Shown one piece after another: positions 1 through 8,600 of a stretch of 64,000 bases of DNA. Numbering within the stretch: position 1 is the first letter of the stretch; the number at the start of each line of letters is the position of its first letter. Position numbers and translations under genes: made by a program. This DNA comes from Brenneria izadpanahii. GTDB taxonomy: Bacteria; Pseudomonadota; Gammaproteobacteria; Enterobacterales; Enterobacteriaceae. The DNA is taken from assembly GCF_017569925.1 (NCBI RefSeq), contig NZ_CP050854.1:3100001-3164000 (forward strand). The letters run 5' to 3'. Below the pieces are notes generated by a model. It searched no databases and had not been told where the DNA came from. It was given only the letters and a program-made list of their open reading frames with translations.

Positions 1-565
1 TAAGTTGTTCGAGCGTTAACGGCGCGCCGTCATCGTCCATGTCGAAATCCTCATGCGCCACCAGAAAAAACTCCTCCACCAGCTGCGGTTCATAGTGCAA
101 TCCCTTGATGCCGCCGACGCCGTGAATCAGCGCCATTTCCAGACGGCCGTTCACAATCAGCTCGCTGTAAGGCTGCCCCACGCTTTCCACCAGATGCAGC
201 AACACCCCCGGATGACGCTTACGCATCTCGGCAAACAGCGGCATAGCCAGCGTAGCGGCGACGCTGAACGGCGCCAGCCCCACCGATACCCGGCCGATGA
301 GCCGTTGACCGGCCTCCTGCACCTCGATCTCCGCCTGCCGCAGCTGGCGCAGAATGGCGTTGGCATGGCTATACAACACTTTGCCCGCCTCCGTCGGCAC
401 CACGCCCTGCTGGCTGCGAATCAGCAATTTGCGCTTGAAGTGGGTTTCCAGCGCGACAATCTGCTGGCTCAACGCCGGCTGGGCGATATATAAGGCATCC
501 GCCGCCCGCGTGATGCTGCCCATATCCACAATAGTGATAAATGATTTAAGCCGTCGGGTATTCAT
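1..565 (-). CDS. LysR-family transcriptional regulator, Nac-like (3' end cut by window edge)
   Basis: The 188 visible residues carry an N-terminal LysR winged helix-turn-helix (about residues 1-60, with the typical AQPALSQQ recognition segment) followed by the first half of a periplasmic-binding-protein-like effector domain. The sequence resembles Nac, the nitrogen-assimilation regulator, more than other LysR proteins I know. The ATG at 565 has a GAGG ribosome site five bases upstream. The gene lies 25 bp downstream of pxpA on the same strand, so it is probably the last gene of the 5-oxoproline operon and a candidate regulator of it. The C-terminal part is outside the window, so the effector pocket cannot be judged. 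Confidence 0.85.
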   Translation of the reverse strand, partial: MNTRRLKSFITIVDMGSITRAADALYIAQPALSQQIVALETHFKRKLLIRSQQGVVPTEAGKVLYSHANAILRQLRQAEIEVQEAGQRLIGRVSVGLAPFSVAATLAMPLFAEMRKRHPGVLLHLVESVGQPYSELIVNGRLEMALIHGVGGIKGLHYEPQLVEEFFLVAHEDFDMDDDGAPLTLEQL

Positions 566-590
566 AACCGCCTCATGGATATCTATCGGA

Positions 591-1361
591 TTATTGCGCC
601 ACAACCTCGGCGGCCGGCGCCACGATACCGCCATTGACTTCGATTTCACTTCTGACGATACGCGCCAGCTCCAGCGAGCCCGGCGTATCGCTGTGGATCA
701 GGATCGACCTGGCCCGAACCGCGATAAGCTGGCCGTCGAAGGTAGTCACCGTTCCTTCCAGCAGGAACTGCCGCACGCGGGCGCGCACCGCCGCTTCATC
801 GGTAATGACCGATCCGGCGATGCCGCGCGGCACCAGTTGCCCCTGGGCGTCATAGGCGCGATCGGCGAGAAACAGGGTCAGCGTTTGCAGGCCGCATTGC
901 TGCGCGGCCCGTTCCACATGGGTATCAGGCTGCGAAAAGATAATGAGTTCGGGATCGATGCTTTTTATCGCTTCCATTACCTGTAGAGCCAGCGGCAGAT
1001 CGCCATTGATCATGTTGCCCATCGCCGCATGAAAGCTGACGTGCGCCACTTTCGTCCCTTCCGCTTTGGCGATAGCGCAAAGCGCGCCCAGTTGATATAG
1101 CACCTGCTGACGGATCTCATCCGCGCTGAACGGCAGCGCTTTACGCCCGAATCCCTGGCGGTCCGGCAACCCCGGATGCGCGCCGATGCCTACGCTGTTG
1201 GCCTTCGCCAGCCGCACCATGCGCGTCATAATGTTCGGATCGCCGGCGTGAAAGCCGCAGGCGATATTGGCGGAAGAGACAACCTGCATCAGCGCGTCGT
1301 CATCGCACAGACGATAAACGCCAAAACCTTCCCCCATGTCAGAATTCACATCGATTTTCAT
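591..1361 (-). CDS. pxpA: LamB/YcsF family protein, divergent 5-oxoprolinase subunit A
   Basis: 256 residues covering the whole LamB/YcsF (PxpA) family. PxpA works with PxpB and PxpC in ATP-dependent opening of 5-oxoproline to glutamate in the cytoplasm. Family hallmarks kept are the N-terminal NSDMGEGFG, ANIACGFHAGD (about 33-43), GAHPGLPDRQGFGR and an LADRAY segment. Two normally invariant motifs differ: the usual VKPHGALYN reads VSFHAAMGN (about 108-116) and the usual HGD near the C-terminus reads HSD. The coding frame is intact, so this is likely a functional subfamily, not decay. An AAGGA site precedes the ATG. It follows pxpC by 26 bp in the operon. Confidence 0.85.
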   Translation of the reverse strand: MKIDVNSDMGEGFGVYRLCDDDALMQVVSSANIACGFHAGDPNIMTRMVRLAKANSVGIGAHPGLPDRQGFGRKALPFSADEIRQQVLYQLGALCAIAKAEGTKVAHVSFHAAMGNMINGDLPLALQVMEAIKSIDPELIIFSQPDTHVERAAQQCGLQTLTLFLADRAYDAQGQLVPRGIAGSVITDEAAVRARVRQFLLEGTVTTFDGQLIAVRARSILIHSDTPGSLELARIVRSEIEVNGGIVAPAAEVVAQ

Positions 1362-1387
1362 GTTCTGTTCCTTTGTTCATCACACCG

Positions 1388-2377
1388 TCATAAACCGCAG
1401 GCGACCTGCGCCAATTGAGGCGCATCGCGACGCAGCGCCGCCAGATAAACCTCCACCGCCCGCTCCACCGCGATGGCCTCCTGTACATCGCTCTCGATCA
1501 GCCGGATCGGTTTGCCCGGCTGTATCTGCGCCAGCCGCCACAGGTCATGCTCAATAACGCCGGCGATTTTCGGATAGCCGCCGGCGGTATTGGCGTCGCT
1601 AAGCTGAATGATCGGTTCTCCGGCCGGCGGCACCTGCACAATTCCGGGGATCAGGCCGTAAGAGCGCATTTCCACCACTTTTGACGGCCGCAGCGGCTCG
1701 CCCGACAAACGATAGCCGGTGCGGTTGCTTTGCATCGACACCACCCAGTGCTGCGACCAGAAACGCCGGGCATCCGCCGCAAACAACTCATACTCGCCGG
1801 CGGGAATGGCGCGTAACAGCGGGACGCCCTCGTCCGTGCGCGGAAAAAACGCCGCCAGCGCCACCTCCGGGGGCTCCACGCCCATGCCGCCGGCAGGCAA
1901 CGGCCGATGTTCGCTCCGGCCGATCGGCAACCGATCGCCGTTTTGCAGCGGCCGCCCCTGCCAACCGCCGAAACCGCCGCGCAGCGCCGTACTGCGCGAT
2001 CCCATCACCAACGGCACGTCAATGCCGCCGGCAACGCACAGGTAACCCCTGGCCCCGTGCGGCGGATAACGGATCTCCAACTGCTGGCCGGCCCGGACCT
2101 GGTGCGCCCACCATGACGGCAGCGGGGTATCGTCCAGCAGCGCGCGGCAGTCCGCGCCGGTCAGCGCAATCGCGGTATCCGCCAGAAAGCGCGCCCGGAA
2201 CGGGAAGAACTGAATCTCCACCCCGGCGGCATTTTCCTCATTTCCCAACAGTAAGTTGCCTACGCGCAGCGCCAGCGGATCCATCACCCCGCTGACCGAT
2301 ACCCCAAGATGGCGAAATCCGCTGCGCCCCAAATCCTGTACGGTATTCAACGGCCCGGTTTTCAATACTTCAATCAC
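1388..2377 (-). CDS. pxpC: 5-oxoprolinase subunit C (biotin-dependent carboxyltransferase-like, KipA family)
   Basis: 329 residues spanning the family called PxpC, KipA or allophanate hydrolase subunit 2. Seen in sequence: the N-terminal TGPLNTVQDLGRSGFRHLGV segment, a GGIDVP segment near residue 117 and a SDANTAGGYPKIA motif near residue 265, all typical of this family. With PxpB it forms the partner complex for PxpA in 5-oxoproline cleavage. Its ATG overlaps the pxpB stop by four bases, so the two are translationally coupled as in other genomes. Length is close to the 310 residues of the E. coli protein. Confidence 0.9.
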   Translation of the reverse strand: MIEVLKTGPLNTVQDLGRSGFRHLGVSVSGVMDPLALRVGNLLLGNEENAAGVEIQFFPFRARFLADTAIALTGADCRALLDDTPLPSWWAHQVRAGQQLEIRYPPHGARGYLCVAGGIDVPLVMGSRSTALRGGFGGWQGRPLQNGDRLPIGRSEHRPLPAGGMGVEPPEVALAAFFPRTDEGVPLLRAIPAGEYELFAADARRFWSQHWVVSMQSNRTGYRLSGEPLRPSKVVEMRSYGLIPGIVQVPPAGEPIIQLSDANTAGGYPKIAGVIEHDLWRLAQIQPGKPIRLIESDVQEAIAVERAVEVYLAALRRDAPQLAQVACGL

Positions 2378-3084
2378 AGCTCAATCCTTTCCGGCAGAAA
2401 ACGTATGCTATCGCCGGGCGCCATCAGCGCCGGCGTCCCGGCGGCAGGGTCAAATAACGTGATATCCGTATAGCCGATGGCATTCCATCCGTTAGGACCG
2501 GTAAGCACGGACACGCCGGCCTGCATCCCGCCGATCGTTACCGTGCCTTTCAGCATGTGCAGCGACGGCACCTTTTTGCGCGGCGTCGCCAGCGACGGAT
2601 CCAGACCGTGCAGATAACCGAATCCGGGCGCGCTGCCCAAGGCAAACACCGTGTACCGTCCCTGATAGTGCCGGCGAATTACCTCAGGCGCGGATAGTCC
2701 GGTATGGCGGCAAACGCCGTCGAGATCGGTGGCATGTTCGCCCCCGTAGCAGACGGGAATTTCAATCAGCTTGCCGACATAGCTGACATCCTGCGCCTGC
2801 TCCCAGCTTGCCAGCAAACGGGCGCGGATCGCTTCGACATCCGCCGGCGTCCGTTTAAACAACACCAGCAGATTGGTTACGCCGGGAATCAAGGCTTCGA
2901 CGTCGTCGCTGCGCTCCAGCTCCGCCGCCAGCGCCCAGATACGCCGCTGCGCCGGTAAATCAAACTCGCCGGGCGCTTCCACTAAATAAGCGCGGCCGCC
3001 AATGGTTGAGATCTTCACCTGCCCTCCCTGACCGCCGAAACTGACGGCGGCTTGCGCGCAGACTTCTCCAGACAGCATAGTCAT
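2374..3084 (-). CDS. pxpB: 5-oxoprolinase subunit B (KipI family)
   Basis: 236 residues of the allophanate hydrolase subunit 1 (KipI/PxpB) family. The recognisable block is IPVCYGGEHATDLD (about residues 108-121) and FALGSAPGFGYLHGLDP (about 147-163), followed by a TPRKKVP segment and a GGMQAGVS segment. It partners PxpC; together with PxpA they give 5-oxoprolinase. The start lies only three bases after the stop of the upstream binding-protein gene, and the end overlaps pxpC by four bases, so all belong to one transcript. The N-terminal 20 residues are longer than in E. coli PxpB, and a start a few codons downstream is possible. Confidence 0.9.
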   Translation of the reverse strand: MTMLSGEVCAQAAVSFGGQGGQVKISTIGGRAYLVEAPGEFDLPAQRRIWALAAELERSDDVEALIPGVTNLLVLFKRTPADVEAIRARLLASWEQAQDVSYVGKLIEIPVCYGGEHATDLDGVCRHTGLSAPEVIRRHYQGRYTVFALGSAPGFGYLHGLDPSLATPRKKVPSLHMLKGTVTIGGMQAGVSVLTGPNGWNAIGYTDITLFDPAAGTPALMAPGDSIRFLPERIEL

Positions 3085-3087
3085 CGG

Positions 3088-3927
3088 TTATTCCAGCGGT
3101 TCGAATTTCAGTTCGGATAACGGTTGTACCCGCTCTTCGCGCACCATTTTGTATTCGGTGTTCGGGCCGATCCACTTATCCCAAATCTTGTCGATAGTGC
3201 CGTCGTCATCCATCGCTTTCAGGCTGGCGTTAACTTTGGCCAACAGCGCCGGTTCGTCTTTTTTCATGCCGACGCCGATCGGCTCCAGCGCCATCGGTTC
3301 TTTAATCATCCCCAGTTCGATGCCGTCTTTTTGCGCCTGAGAAATCATTTTGATGCCGGTCATGGTATTGGTGACGAAACCAACGACCTTATTCTGCTCC
3401 AGCGCCAAAAAGGCCGACGCCGCATCCTGGAAGGTCACGGCCTTGCCGCCGGCCAGATGGATAGACTGTTCGGACGTGGTTCCTTTGTTGGCGCTGATGC
3501 GTTTGCCTTTGAAATCGTCGCGGGACTTATCAACATTGGCTTTTTTCACCAGCAGCATCTCTTTTGCGACATAGTAGGGATCGCTGAACTGAATCTGGTT
3601 ACCGCGGGTTTTGGTATACGCCAGATTAGCGATCAGCACGTCAACCCGGCCGGTGACGATAACGGCGATCCGCGCCTCGACGGAAGTCGGCATCAGGTTG
3701 GCCTTCACCCCCATCTTTTCAGCCAGCGCCTGGCACAGATCCACATCCATCCCCACCAGCTCGCGCGTTTTCGGATCGGGCGACGAAAAAGGCGGCACAT
3801 CAGAGTAAACGCCGCAATTCAACTGTCCGCGCGACTGAATATCGGCCAGAACATCCGCCTGGGCGGGCGACCACGCCATGAGCATCGGCAAAGCAAGTAC
3901 GGCATAAGGCAGTAACTTCAGTTTCAT
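3088..3927 (-). CDS. Orphan periplasmic amino-acid-binding protein (ABC transporter type 3 solute-binding)
   Basis: 279 residues with a Sec signal peptide (MKLKLLPYAVLALPMLMAW, cleavage after AQA) and a family 3 solute-binding domain: GVYSDVPPFSS, VGMDVDLCQALAEKMG, and a pattern close to glutamate/aspartate or cysteine binders. I take the ATG at 3927 because a GGAG lies eight bases upstream and the signal peptide then begins cleanly; two upstream in-frame starts exist. No permease or ATPase gene adjoins it, so it must share a transporter encoded elsewhere or has another role. It is the first gene of the pxpBCA operon, which suggests a ligand such as 5-oxoproline or glutamate; this is inference. 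Confidence 0.85.
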   Translation of the reverse strand: MKLKLLPYAVLALPMLMAWSPAQADVLADIQSRGQLNCGVYSDVPPFSSPDPKTRELVGMDVDLCQALAEKMGVKANLMPTSVEARIAVIVTGRVDVLIANLAYTKTRGNQIQFSDPYYVAKEMLLVKKANVDKSRDDFKGKRISANKGTTSEQSIHLAGGKAVTFQDAASAFLALEQNKVVGFVTNTMTGIKMISQAQKDGIELGMIKEPMALEPIGVGMKKDEPALLAKVNASLKAMDDDGTIDKIWDKWIGPNTEYKMVREERVQPLSELKFEPLE

Positions 3928-4239
3928 CAGCATTTCTCCGATCTTTCTTTTGTTCCGCAAACAGTAAGGAAGTTATCTATTCGCAGCGACAAATATCCAT
4001 TAACGACACCATCTCTCTACATAACGATCCGACTATATAAACAAGCCGTCCGGCTGTATAAGAGGGAAACTTTTTGTAGCGATAGTGAATTTGTATGACG
4101 GCGGCGGGCGATAAGAAAAAACTATTCGGACAGAACAAAATTATCTTAACCACCTCATATCCGGTGACTCTATGGTAGAAGCCTGTTTCCGCCGCCGGGA
4201 AGGCGGCAATTCGAAGATAAGCGGGAGTCAAAGCCGGTA
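3928..4239. promoter_or_regulatory. Divergent control region with a palindromic operator candidate
   Basis: This 312-bp stretch separates the leftward pxp operon from the rightward EamA transporter and holds no credible gene. At 4044-4055 lies a perfect palindrome AGCCG-TC-CGGCT, flanked by TATA-containing arms (TATAAACA on the left, TGTATA on the right) that extend it imperfectly. A GC-rich hairpin (gccgccgggaaggcggc) sits at about 4190-4206, in the leader of the transporter gene. A palindrome between divergent genes, next to an operon with its own LysR gene, is a typical arrangement for a shared operator. Binding is not shown. Confidence 0.4.
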
Positions 4240-5151
4240 ATGAATTCAAGAATAGGCGTGTTACTGAAAATAATGGCCGCGCTTTGCGCCACCTTGATGC
4301 TCGCCTGTGTAAAAGGTCTTAATGGAGAAATTCCCACCGGCGAAGTGGTTTTTTTCCGCTCGTTTATTGCGCTTTTCCCCTTACTGCTTTGGTTGAGATA
4401 TCAGGGCAATATGCTGCAATCCATTAAGACCAAAAATATTTTCGGCCATCTGATTCGCGGTTTTTCCGGCACCGGCGGAATGTATTTTAACTATATGGCG
4501 CTAATCTATATCTCGCTGGCCGACGCCACCGCGATCGGCTACGCCGCGCCGCTATTTACCGTCGTCATGGCGGTGATCCTGTTAAAAGAGCAGGTGCGTC
4601 TCTATCGTTGGCTGTCGGTTATTGTCGGCTTTTCCGGCATCCTCATCATGCTCTCGGCGCACCTGAGTATCGGCAAATCAACGGCCGACGCCGCCTCGGC
4701 GCTTGGCGTGATTTTCGCTTTGCTGGCCGCACTGTGTTCGGCGACCTCATCGGTACAGATCCGTTTTCTCACCGGCAAAGAGAATCCCGGCGCCATTGTG
4801 CTCTACTTTTCGCTGATGACGATGTGCATCGGACTGGCGTCCGCCATCTTCGGCTGGCGCATGCCGACGCCGCCGCAGTTGGCATTGCTGATCGGCTGCG
4901 GTTTCTTCGGCGGCATGGCGCAAATTCTGATGACGCTAAGCCTGCGCTACGCCGATGCTTCGCTGCTGGCGCCGTTCGAATACACCACGCTGGTGTGGTC
5001 GATGCTGATCGGCTACTGCTTTCTGGGCAGCATTCCCAGCCTTACTACTGTCATTGGGGCGGCGATCGTCGCCGGAGCCGGGATATTTACCGTCTGGTGC
5101 GAACGCCAACGGCGTAAAATACCGGGCCACCGCGTGACTTCCCGCGGATAG
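4240..5151 (+). CDS. EamA/DMT-family inner-membrane transporter
   Basis: 303 residues with about ten hydrophobic segments arranged as two EamA repeats of five helices each, the layout of drug/metabolite transporters. The C-terminus after about residue 288 is short and basic (CERQRRK). Members export amino acids or metabolites, or import compounds such as riboflavin or S-adenosylmethionine; the substrate cannot be read from the sequence. It is transcribed divergently from the pxp operon, so transport of 5-oxoproline or a related compound is a reasonable guess only. A strong hairpin follows at 5208-5233. Confidence 0.85.
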   Translation: MNSRIGVLLKIMAALCATLMLACVKGLNGEIPTGEVVFFRSFIALFPLLLWLRYQGNMLQSIKTKNIFGHLIRGFSGTGGMYFNYMALIYISLADATAIGYAAPLFTVVMAVILLKEQVRLYRWLSVIVGFSGILIMLSAHLSIGKSTADAASALGVIFALLAALCSATSSVQIRFLTGKENPGAIVLYFSLMTMCIGLASAIFGWRMPTPPQLALLIGCGFFGGMAQILMTLSLRYADASLLAPFEYTTLVWSMLIGYCFLGSIPSLTTVIGAAIVAGAGIFTVWCERQRRKIPGHRVTSRG

Positions 5152-5207
5152 GATAGCGGTACGCCGGCAGATGCATATCAGCGGGATAAGCGCGTCAACG
5201 CATAAAA

Positions 5208-5233
5208 AAATCCGCCTTAAAAAGGCGGATTTT
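5208..5233. terminator. Bidirectional intrinsic terminator between the EamA gene and ompX
   Basis: An inverted repeat with AAATCCGCCT and AGGCGGATTT arms and a short A-rich loop. Runs of A on the left and T on the right make it work in both directions, so it can end the EamA transcript (+) and the ompX transcript (-). Confidence 0.85.
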
Positions 5234-5287
5234 ATCAATATCGCTAACGGCCTAACTTTAGGAATAACGCCTAAAGCTGGGGACGGA

Positions 5288-5803
5288 TTAGAAGCGGTAG
5301 CCTACGCCAACGGCCCAGGTGCCGACGTCAACACTGCGGATACGGCTCTGTTCGTAGCCGACATCCAGCGCAACGTCCTCGATCGGATTGAACTGCAACC
5401 CGGCGCCATAGGTGAAGCCGTAGTCGTCATTGCTTTTGTTGTCAGTCCCGTTACTGGCGTTATGGGTGTATTTACCATGACCCAGACCAACAACACCGTA
5501 GATGCTCGCCCAATCATTCAAACGATAAGCGGGACCAGCGGTAATACCTACATATTGGCCTTTGTTATAGTAACCGGCATTGGTGCTGCTATCTTCCAGA
5601 TACGTGAAAGAGCCAATCGCACCCAGCGGGTTGTTATCCCACTCGTAACGGTATTTCAGGTTAAAGCCTTTGGCTTTGTTGACAACGCCCTGGGCATCAC
5701 CCTGAGCATAACCAGCGGAAACAGTACTTTGACCGGCAATTGCCGAACCGGCACTAATGCTTAATAAACAAGCCACTGCAGAAAGACACACAATTTTCTT
5801 CAT
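5288..5803 (-). CDS. ompX: Outer membrane protein OmpX
   Basis: 171 residues, the usual OmpX length, with a signal peptide ending in SAIA. The mature part shows eight amphipathic beta-strands and ends in the aromatic GVGYRF, the C-terminal signature used for barrel insertion. Strand sequences such as GFNLKYRYEWDNNPLGAIGS and AGPAYRLNDWASIYGVVG match OmpX/Ail family members. It sits in the outer membrane, where relatives affect surface adhesion and serum resistance. GAGG seven bases before the ATG is the ribosome site. Position next to rhtA, dps and glnHPQ is the same as in E. coli. Confidence 0.97.
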   Translation of the reverse strand: MKKIVCLSAVACLLSISAGSAIAGQSTVSAGYAQGDAQGVVNKAKGFNLKYRYEWDNNPLGAIGSFTYLEDSSTNAGYYNKGQYVGITAGPAYRLNDWASIYGVVGLGHGKYTHNASNGTDNKSNDDYGFTYGAGLQFNPIEDVALDVGYEQSRIRSVDVGTWAVGVGYRF

Positions 5804-6196
5804 TATAAAGCCTCGAATTCAACTTAATGAGAGGATAGCTAACGACATAAATATAACAAAGAACGGATAAACTTGCCGCCTGATAAAGATTTTTCAATTA
5901 TGACTTTGATGTAACCAATATTGTCAGAAACTCACTATCATATTAATTACATTGAATTTTAGCTGTCATTATCAAGAATGAATTTTAATTCAAATGAAAT
6001 ATTTAAAACAGAAAATTCTTAAATCTTTGTGTGATTTTCACGCTGCCTTATTCAATAAAAACAAATCAATTAAATATACCGTAAATAAAAGTCAAAAAAC
6101 GTAAGCACTGTCCGGGAAAATCATTTACAATTGGTCAATCTGGCGGCACTGTTTTTTGATGATTGCCTCTTTTTACCTTTTATTAAGGCCGAAGGG
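5804..6196. promoter_or_regulatory. AT-rich divergent upstream region of ompX and rhtA
   Basis: This 393-bp region between the two divergent genes is very AT-rich and contains no gene that I can support. It must hold the ompX promoter (to the left) and the rhtA promoter (to the right). Long upstream regions are usual for ompX. I could not assign -35 and -10 boxes with confidence. Confidence 0.5.
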
Positions 6197-7078
6197 ATGA
6201 CCTTATCCTCTCCACGTTTATCCGTATTCTTTCCCGTTTTTCTCATTATCGTATCGATGGTGTCGATTCAGAGCGGCGCCGCTCTAGCCAAGACCCTGTT
6301 TCCGCTGATCGGCGCCACCGGGGTGACGGCGCTGCGCCTGAGCATCGGTACGTTGATCCTCTGCGCCATTTTCAAGCCATGGCGCGTGCGCTCCCGCGGA
6401 AACCGATTGCCCTTATTAATTTACGGCGCCATGCTGGGAGGAATGAATTTCTTATTTTACCTCTCGCTGAGAACGGTTCCGCTGGGCATAGCGGTGGCTC
6501 TGGAGTTTACCGGTCCGCTTGCCGTCGCGATGTTATCATCACGGCGAGTGATTGATTTTTTATGGGTTATTCTGGCTATTCTGGGTCTGTGGTTTTTATT
6601 GCCGCTGGGACATAATATCGGCAACGTCGATCTGCCCGGCGCATTATGCGCGCTTGGCTCAGGAACCTGCTGGGCGTTATATATTCTTTTCGGCCGGAAA
6701 GCCGGCGCCAATCATGGCCCTGAAACCGTCGCCATCGGTTCGTTTATTGCGGCCGTGATATTTTGTCCCGTCGGTTTAATTTATTCCGACACGGCATTAT
6801 TTTCATCCTCAATATTACCAATCGGCATTGCCGTAGCTATTTTTTCCACCGCGTTGCCCTATTCTCTGGAAATGATCGCATTAACCCGCCTTCCCGCCAG
6901 GACGTTCAGTACATTAATGAGTCTGGAGCCGGCTATCGCCGCTATTTCCGGCATGCTATTTCTCAGCGAACATTTATCCCTTATCCAGTGGATAGCGCTC
7001 CTGCTTATTATTACGGCGTCCGTCGGCGCGACCATGACGATAAAAACTAACCGGGAGAATAATCACTCTGCGCCATAA
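6197..7078 (+). CDS. rhtA: Threonine/homoserine exporter RhtA
   Basis: 293 residues, near the 295 of E. coli RhtA (YbiF), with ten predicted transmembrane helices in two EamA repeats. The N-terminal stretch SIQSGAALAKTLFPLIGATG is nearly the E. coli sequence. It exports threonine, homoserine and related amino acids across the inner membrane. The reading frame is open 22 codons further upstream, but the ATG at 6197 gives the family start and is chosen. Its 3' end overlaps the convergent kinase-like gene by 16 bases. Synteny with ompX and dps is conserved. Confidence 0.95.
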   Translation: MTLSSPRLSVFFPVFLIIVSMVSIQSGAALAKTLFPLIGATGVTALRLSIGTLILCAIFKPWRVRSRGNRLPLLIYGAMLGGMNFLFYLSLRTVPLGIAVALEFTGPLAVAMLSSRRVIDFLWVILAILGLWFLLPLGHNIGNVDLPGALCALGSGTCWALYILFGRKAGANHGPETVAIGSFIAAVIFCPVGLIYSDTALFSSSILPIGIAVAIFSTALPYSLEMIALTRLPARTFSTLMSLEPAIAAISGMLFLSEHLSLIQWIALLLIITASVGATMTIKTNRENNHSAP

Positions 7079-7617
7079 TGATCCATATTCTGTGGGAAGC
7101 GGCGCAAAAAATCGCGACTTTCCCGCCGGGAGCGCAGGCGTATAAAACGAATATTCTGGTAACGCGGGTCGGATAAATCAGCCAGATATCGTTTACGGTT
7201 CGAAGAATAGGTTTTTATTGTCCAAATAACGATCGAGTCCCGGCTAAAAAAGTTGCGGGAAAATAACTCCCGGTTGCCGGTTCCCGCCCATAGCTCCTCT
7301 TTGTTCCATGAACGCCGCCAGGCCCGCGAGACCGCCTGAAAAAGCGTACGGATGAAGCCATAATCCACCCAAACCACAACATCGATGTCGCGCCATTTAA
7401 TGGAGCGGGTTCGGTTGTAATTACCGTCAAGCACCCAGTCCTTCTGCGCCAGCGCGGTTTCAAGGCGAGGGAAAAATTCGCTATCGGGGGTTTCCTGCCA
7501 GTTTTCTCGCCAAAATAGCGCATCCATCTCAATGTAAGGAATTCCCAATCTGTGCGCCAGCGCTCTGGCAATCGTCGATTTACCGCTGCCGCTGGTGCCC
7601 ACCACGTTAATTTTCAT
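7063..7617 (-). CDS. P-loop nucleoside/adenylate-kinase-like protein
   Basis: 184 residues starting with KINVVGTSGSGKST, a Walker A motif at about residues 8-15. A following YIEMDALFWRENWQ and a basic FIRLRSRRESRDFL segment near the C-terminus match the group annotated as AAA-family ATPase, adenylate kinase or DNA-topology modulation protein FlaR. These are small cytoplasmic nucleotide-phosphate kinases with mostly unproven substrates. I start at the ATG at 7617; a GTG 15 bases upstream is possible. It converges on rhtA with a 16-base overlap and shows no terminator of its own. Confidence 0.8.
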   Translation of the reverse strand: MKINVVGTSGSGKSTIARALAHRLGIPYIEMDALFWRENWQETPDSEFFPRLETALAQKDWVLDGNYNRTRSIKWRDIDVVVWVDYGFIRTLFQAVSRAWRRSWNKEELWAGTGNRELFSRNFFSRDSIVIWTIKTYSSNRKRYLADLSDPRYQNIRFIRLRSRRESRDFLRRFPQNMDHYGAE

Positions 7618-7990
7618 GCTGCATCCCGTCACTGTTACAATAATGTTATTCTTTAATTACTGTCATGAAAAATACAAATAATCATCACCGTTGTTATATA
7701 AAATAATTATCATCTACATTGCCAATTGACATAAACGGATAGGCCGTGTAAATACAAATGATATTCAATCAATCACCAGTGCGTCAGACCGGCTGCCGTC
7801 GCCGCAGAATTGAATTAAGTTTATAAAAAGCAAATAATTAGAAAAGCGCTAAATTATAAGTAGTTACTTTTATATGCGCTATATCTATTCATTCGATAGG
7901 TGATTCTTTTCAATGTTTTTTTTGGTTGCTGCTATAATTAACCCCGTTGAACAGTAAAATTACGAACAATTAAATAGAGAGGACAATATT
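7618..7990 (+). promoter_or_regulatory. dps upstream region with a sigma-70-like -10 box
   Basis: The 373-bp gap is AT-rich and has no gene. A perfect TATAAT lies at 7933-7938, preceded by GC (an extended -10 context), with only a poor -35 match near 7910. The first base of the transcript would then be about 45 bases before the dps ATG. In E. coli dps is driven by OxyR with sigma-70 and by IHF with sigma-S; I did not find sites for these that I would defend. Confidence 0.5.
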
Positions 7991-8494
7991 ATGCGTACCG
8001 CTAAATTGGTAAAATCCGCATCTTCTGAGCTTATCTACACTCGTAACGATTTGGATGAAGAAGTAAAAACCTCTACCATCAAGCTGTTAAGCCAACTGGT
8101 AGTCGACTTCATTGATTTATCGCTGATCACCAAACAGGCTCACTGGAACATGCGCGGTGCCAATTTTATCGCTGTGCATGAAATGCTTGATGGCTTCCGT
8201 ACCGCAATCACCGACCATCAGGACACCATGGCCGAACGTGTTGTTCAGTTAGGCGGCGTTGCTCTGGGGACCGTGCAGATTGTAAATGAAAAAACTTCGC
8301 TGAAAAGCTATCCGGTCGACATTCACAATGTTCAGGATCACCTGAAAGCATTGGCTGAACGTTATGCCATCGTAGCTAATGAAGTACGTAAAGGCATCGC
8401 CAAAGCGGAAGACGAAGACACTGCGGATATCCTGACCGCCGCATCGCGCGATCTTGATAAATTCCTGTGGTTCATCGAATCCAACATCGAATAA
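7991..8494 (+). CDS. dps: DNA-binding ferritin-like protein Dps
   Basis: 167 residues, identical in length to E. coli Dps and very close to it in sequence, for example the shared [20 protein letters not shown]. The intersubunit ferroxidase ligands are present: H51, H63, D67, D78 and E82. Dps forms a dodecamer that stores iron as oxide, consumes peroxide and condenses DNA in stationary phase. The lysine-containing N-terminal tail (TAKLVKS) that binds DNA is present. GAGAGG precedes the ATG. It lies between rhtA and glnHPQ as in E. coli. Confidence 0.98.
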   Translation: MRTAKLVKSASSELIYTRNDLDEEVKTSTIKLLSQLVVDFIDLSLITKQAHWNMRGANFIAVHEMLDGFRTAITDHQDTMAERVVQLGGVALGTVQIVNEKTSLKSYPVDIHNVQDHLKALAERYAIVANEVRKGIAKAEDEDTADILTAASRDLDKFLWFIESNIE

Positions 8495-8590
8495 GGATAT
8501 TGCGAGTGTCGTAAAGTCGTATAAGCGCTCCTGGCAAGCCGATTCAGGTTTGCCTTTTGGAGGTGGGAGCGCTTGACGGCGACAATATCC
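8495..8590. repeat. 96-bp imperfect palindrome directly after the dps stop codon
   Basis: Three nested inverted repeats share one centre: GGATATTG at 8495-8502 with CAATATCC at 8583-8590; AAGCGCTCC at about 8523-8531 with GGAGCGCTT at about 8566-8574; and an inner GGCAAGCC at about 8533-8540 with GGTTTGCC at 8547-8554. Transcribed, it would fold into one long interrupted hairpin between dps and its terminator. It may be a dispersed palindromic element or an mRNA-stability structure. I do not know a named family that it matches. Confidence 0.6.
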
Positions 8591-8600
8591 ACGCTATCAG

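Noticed and set aside
3124..3915. 263-codon plus-strand frame antisense to the binding-protein gene
   Set aside because: It mirrors a well-supported secreted protein, is rich in Arg, His and Gln, and has no ribosome site or known domain; a shadow frame.
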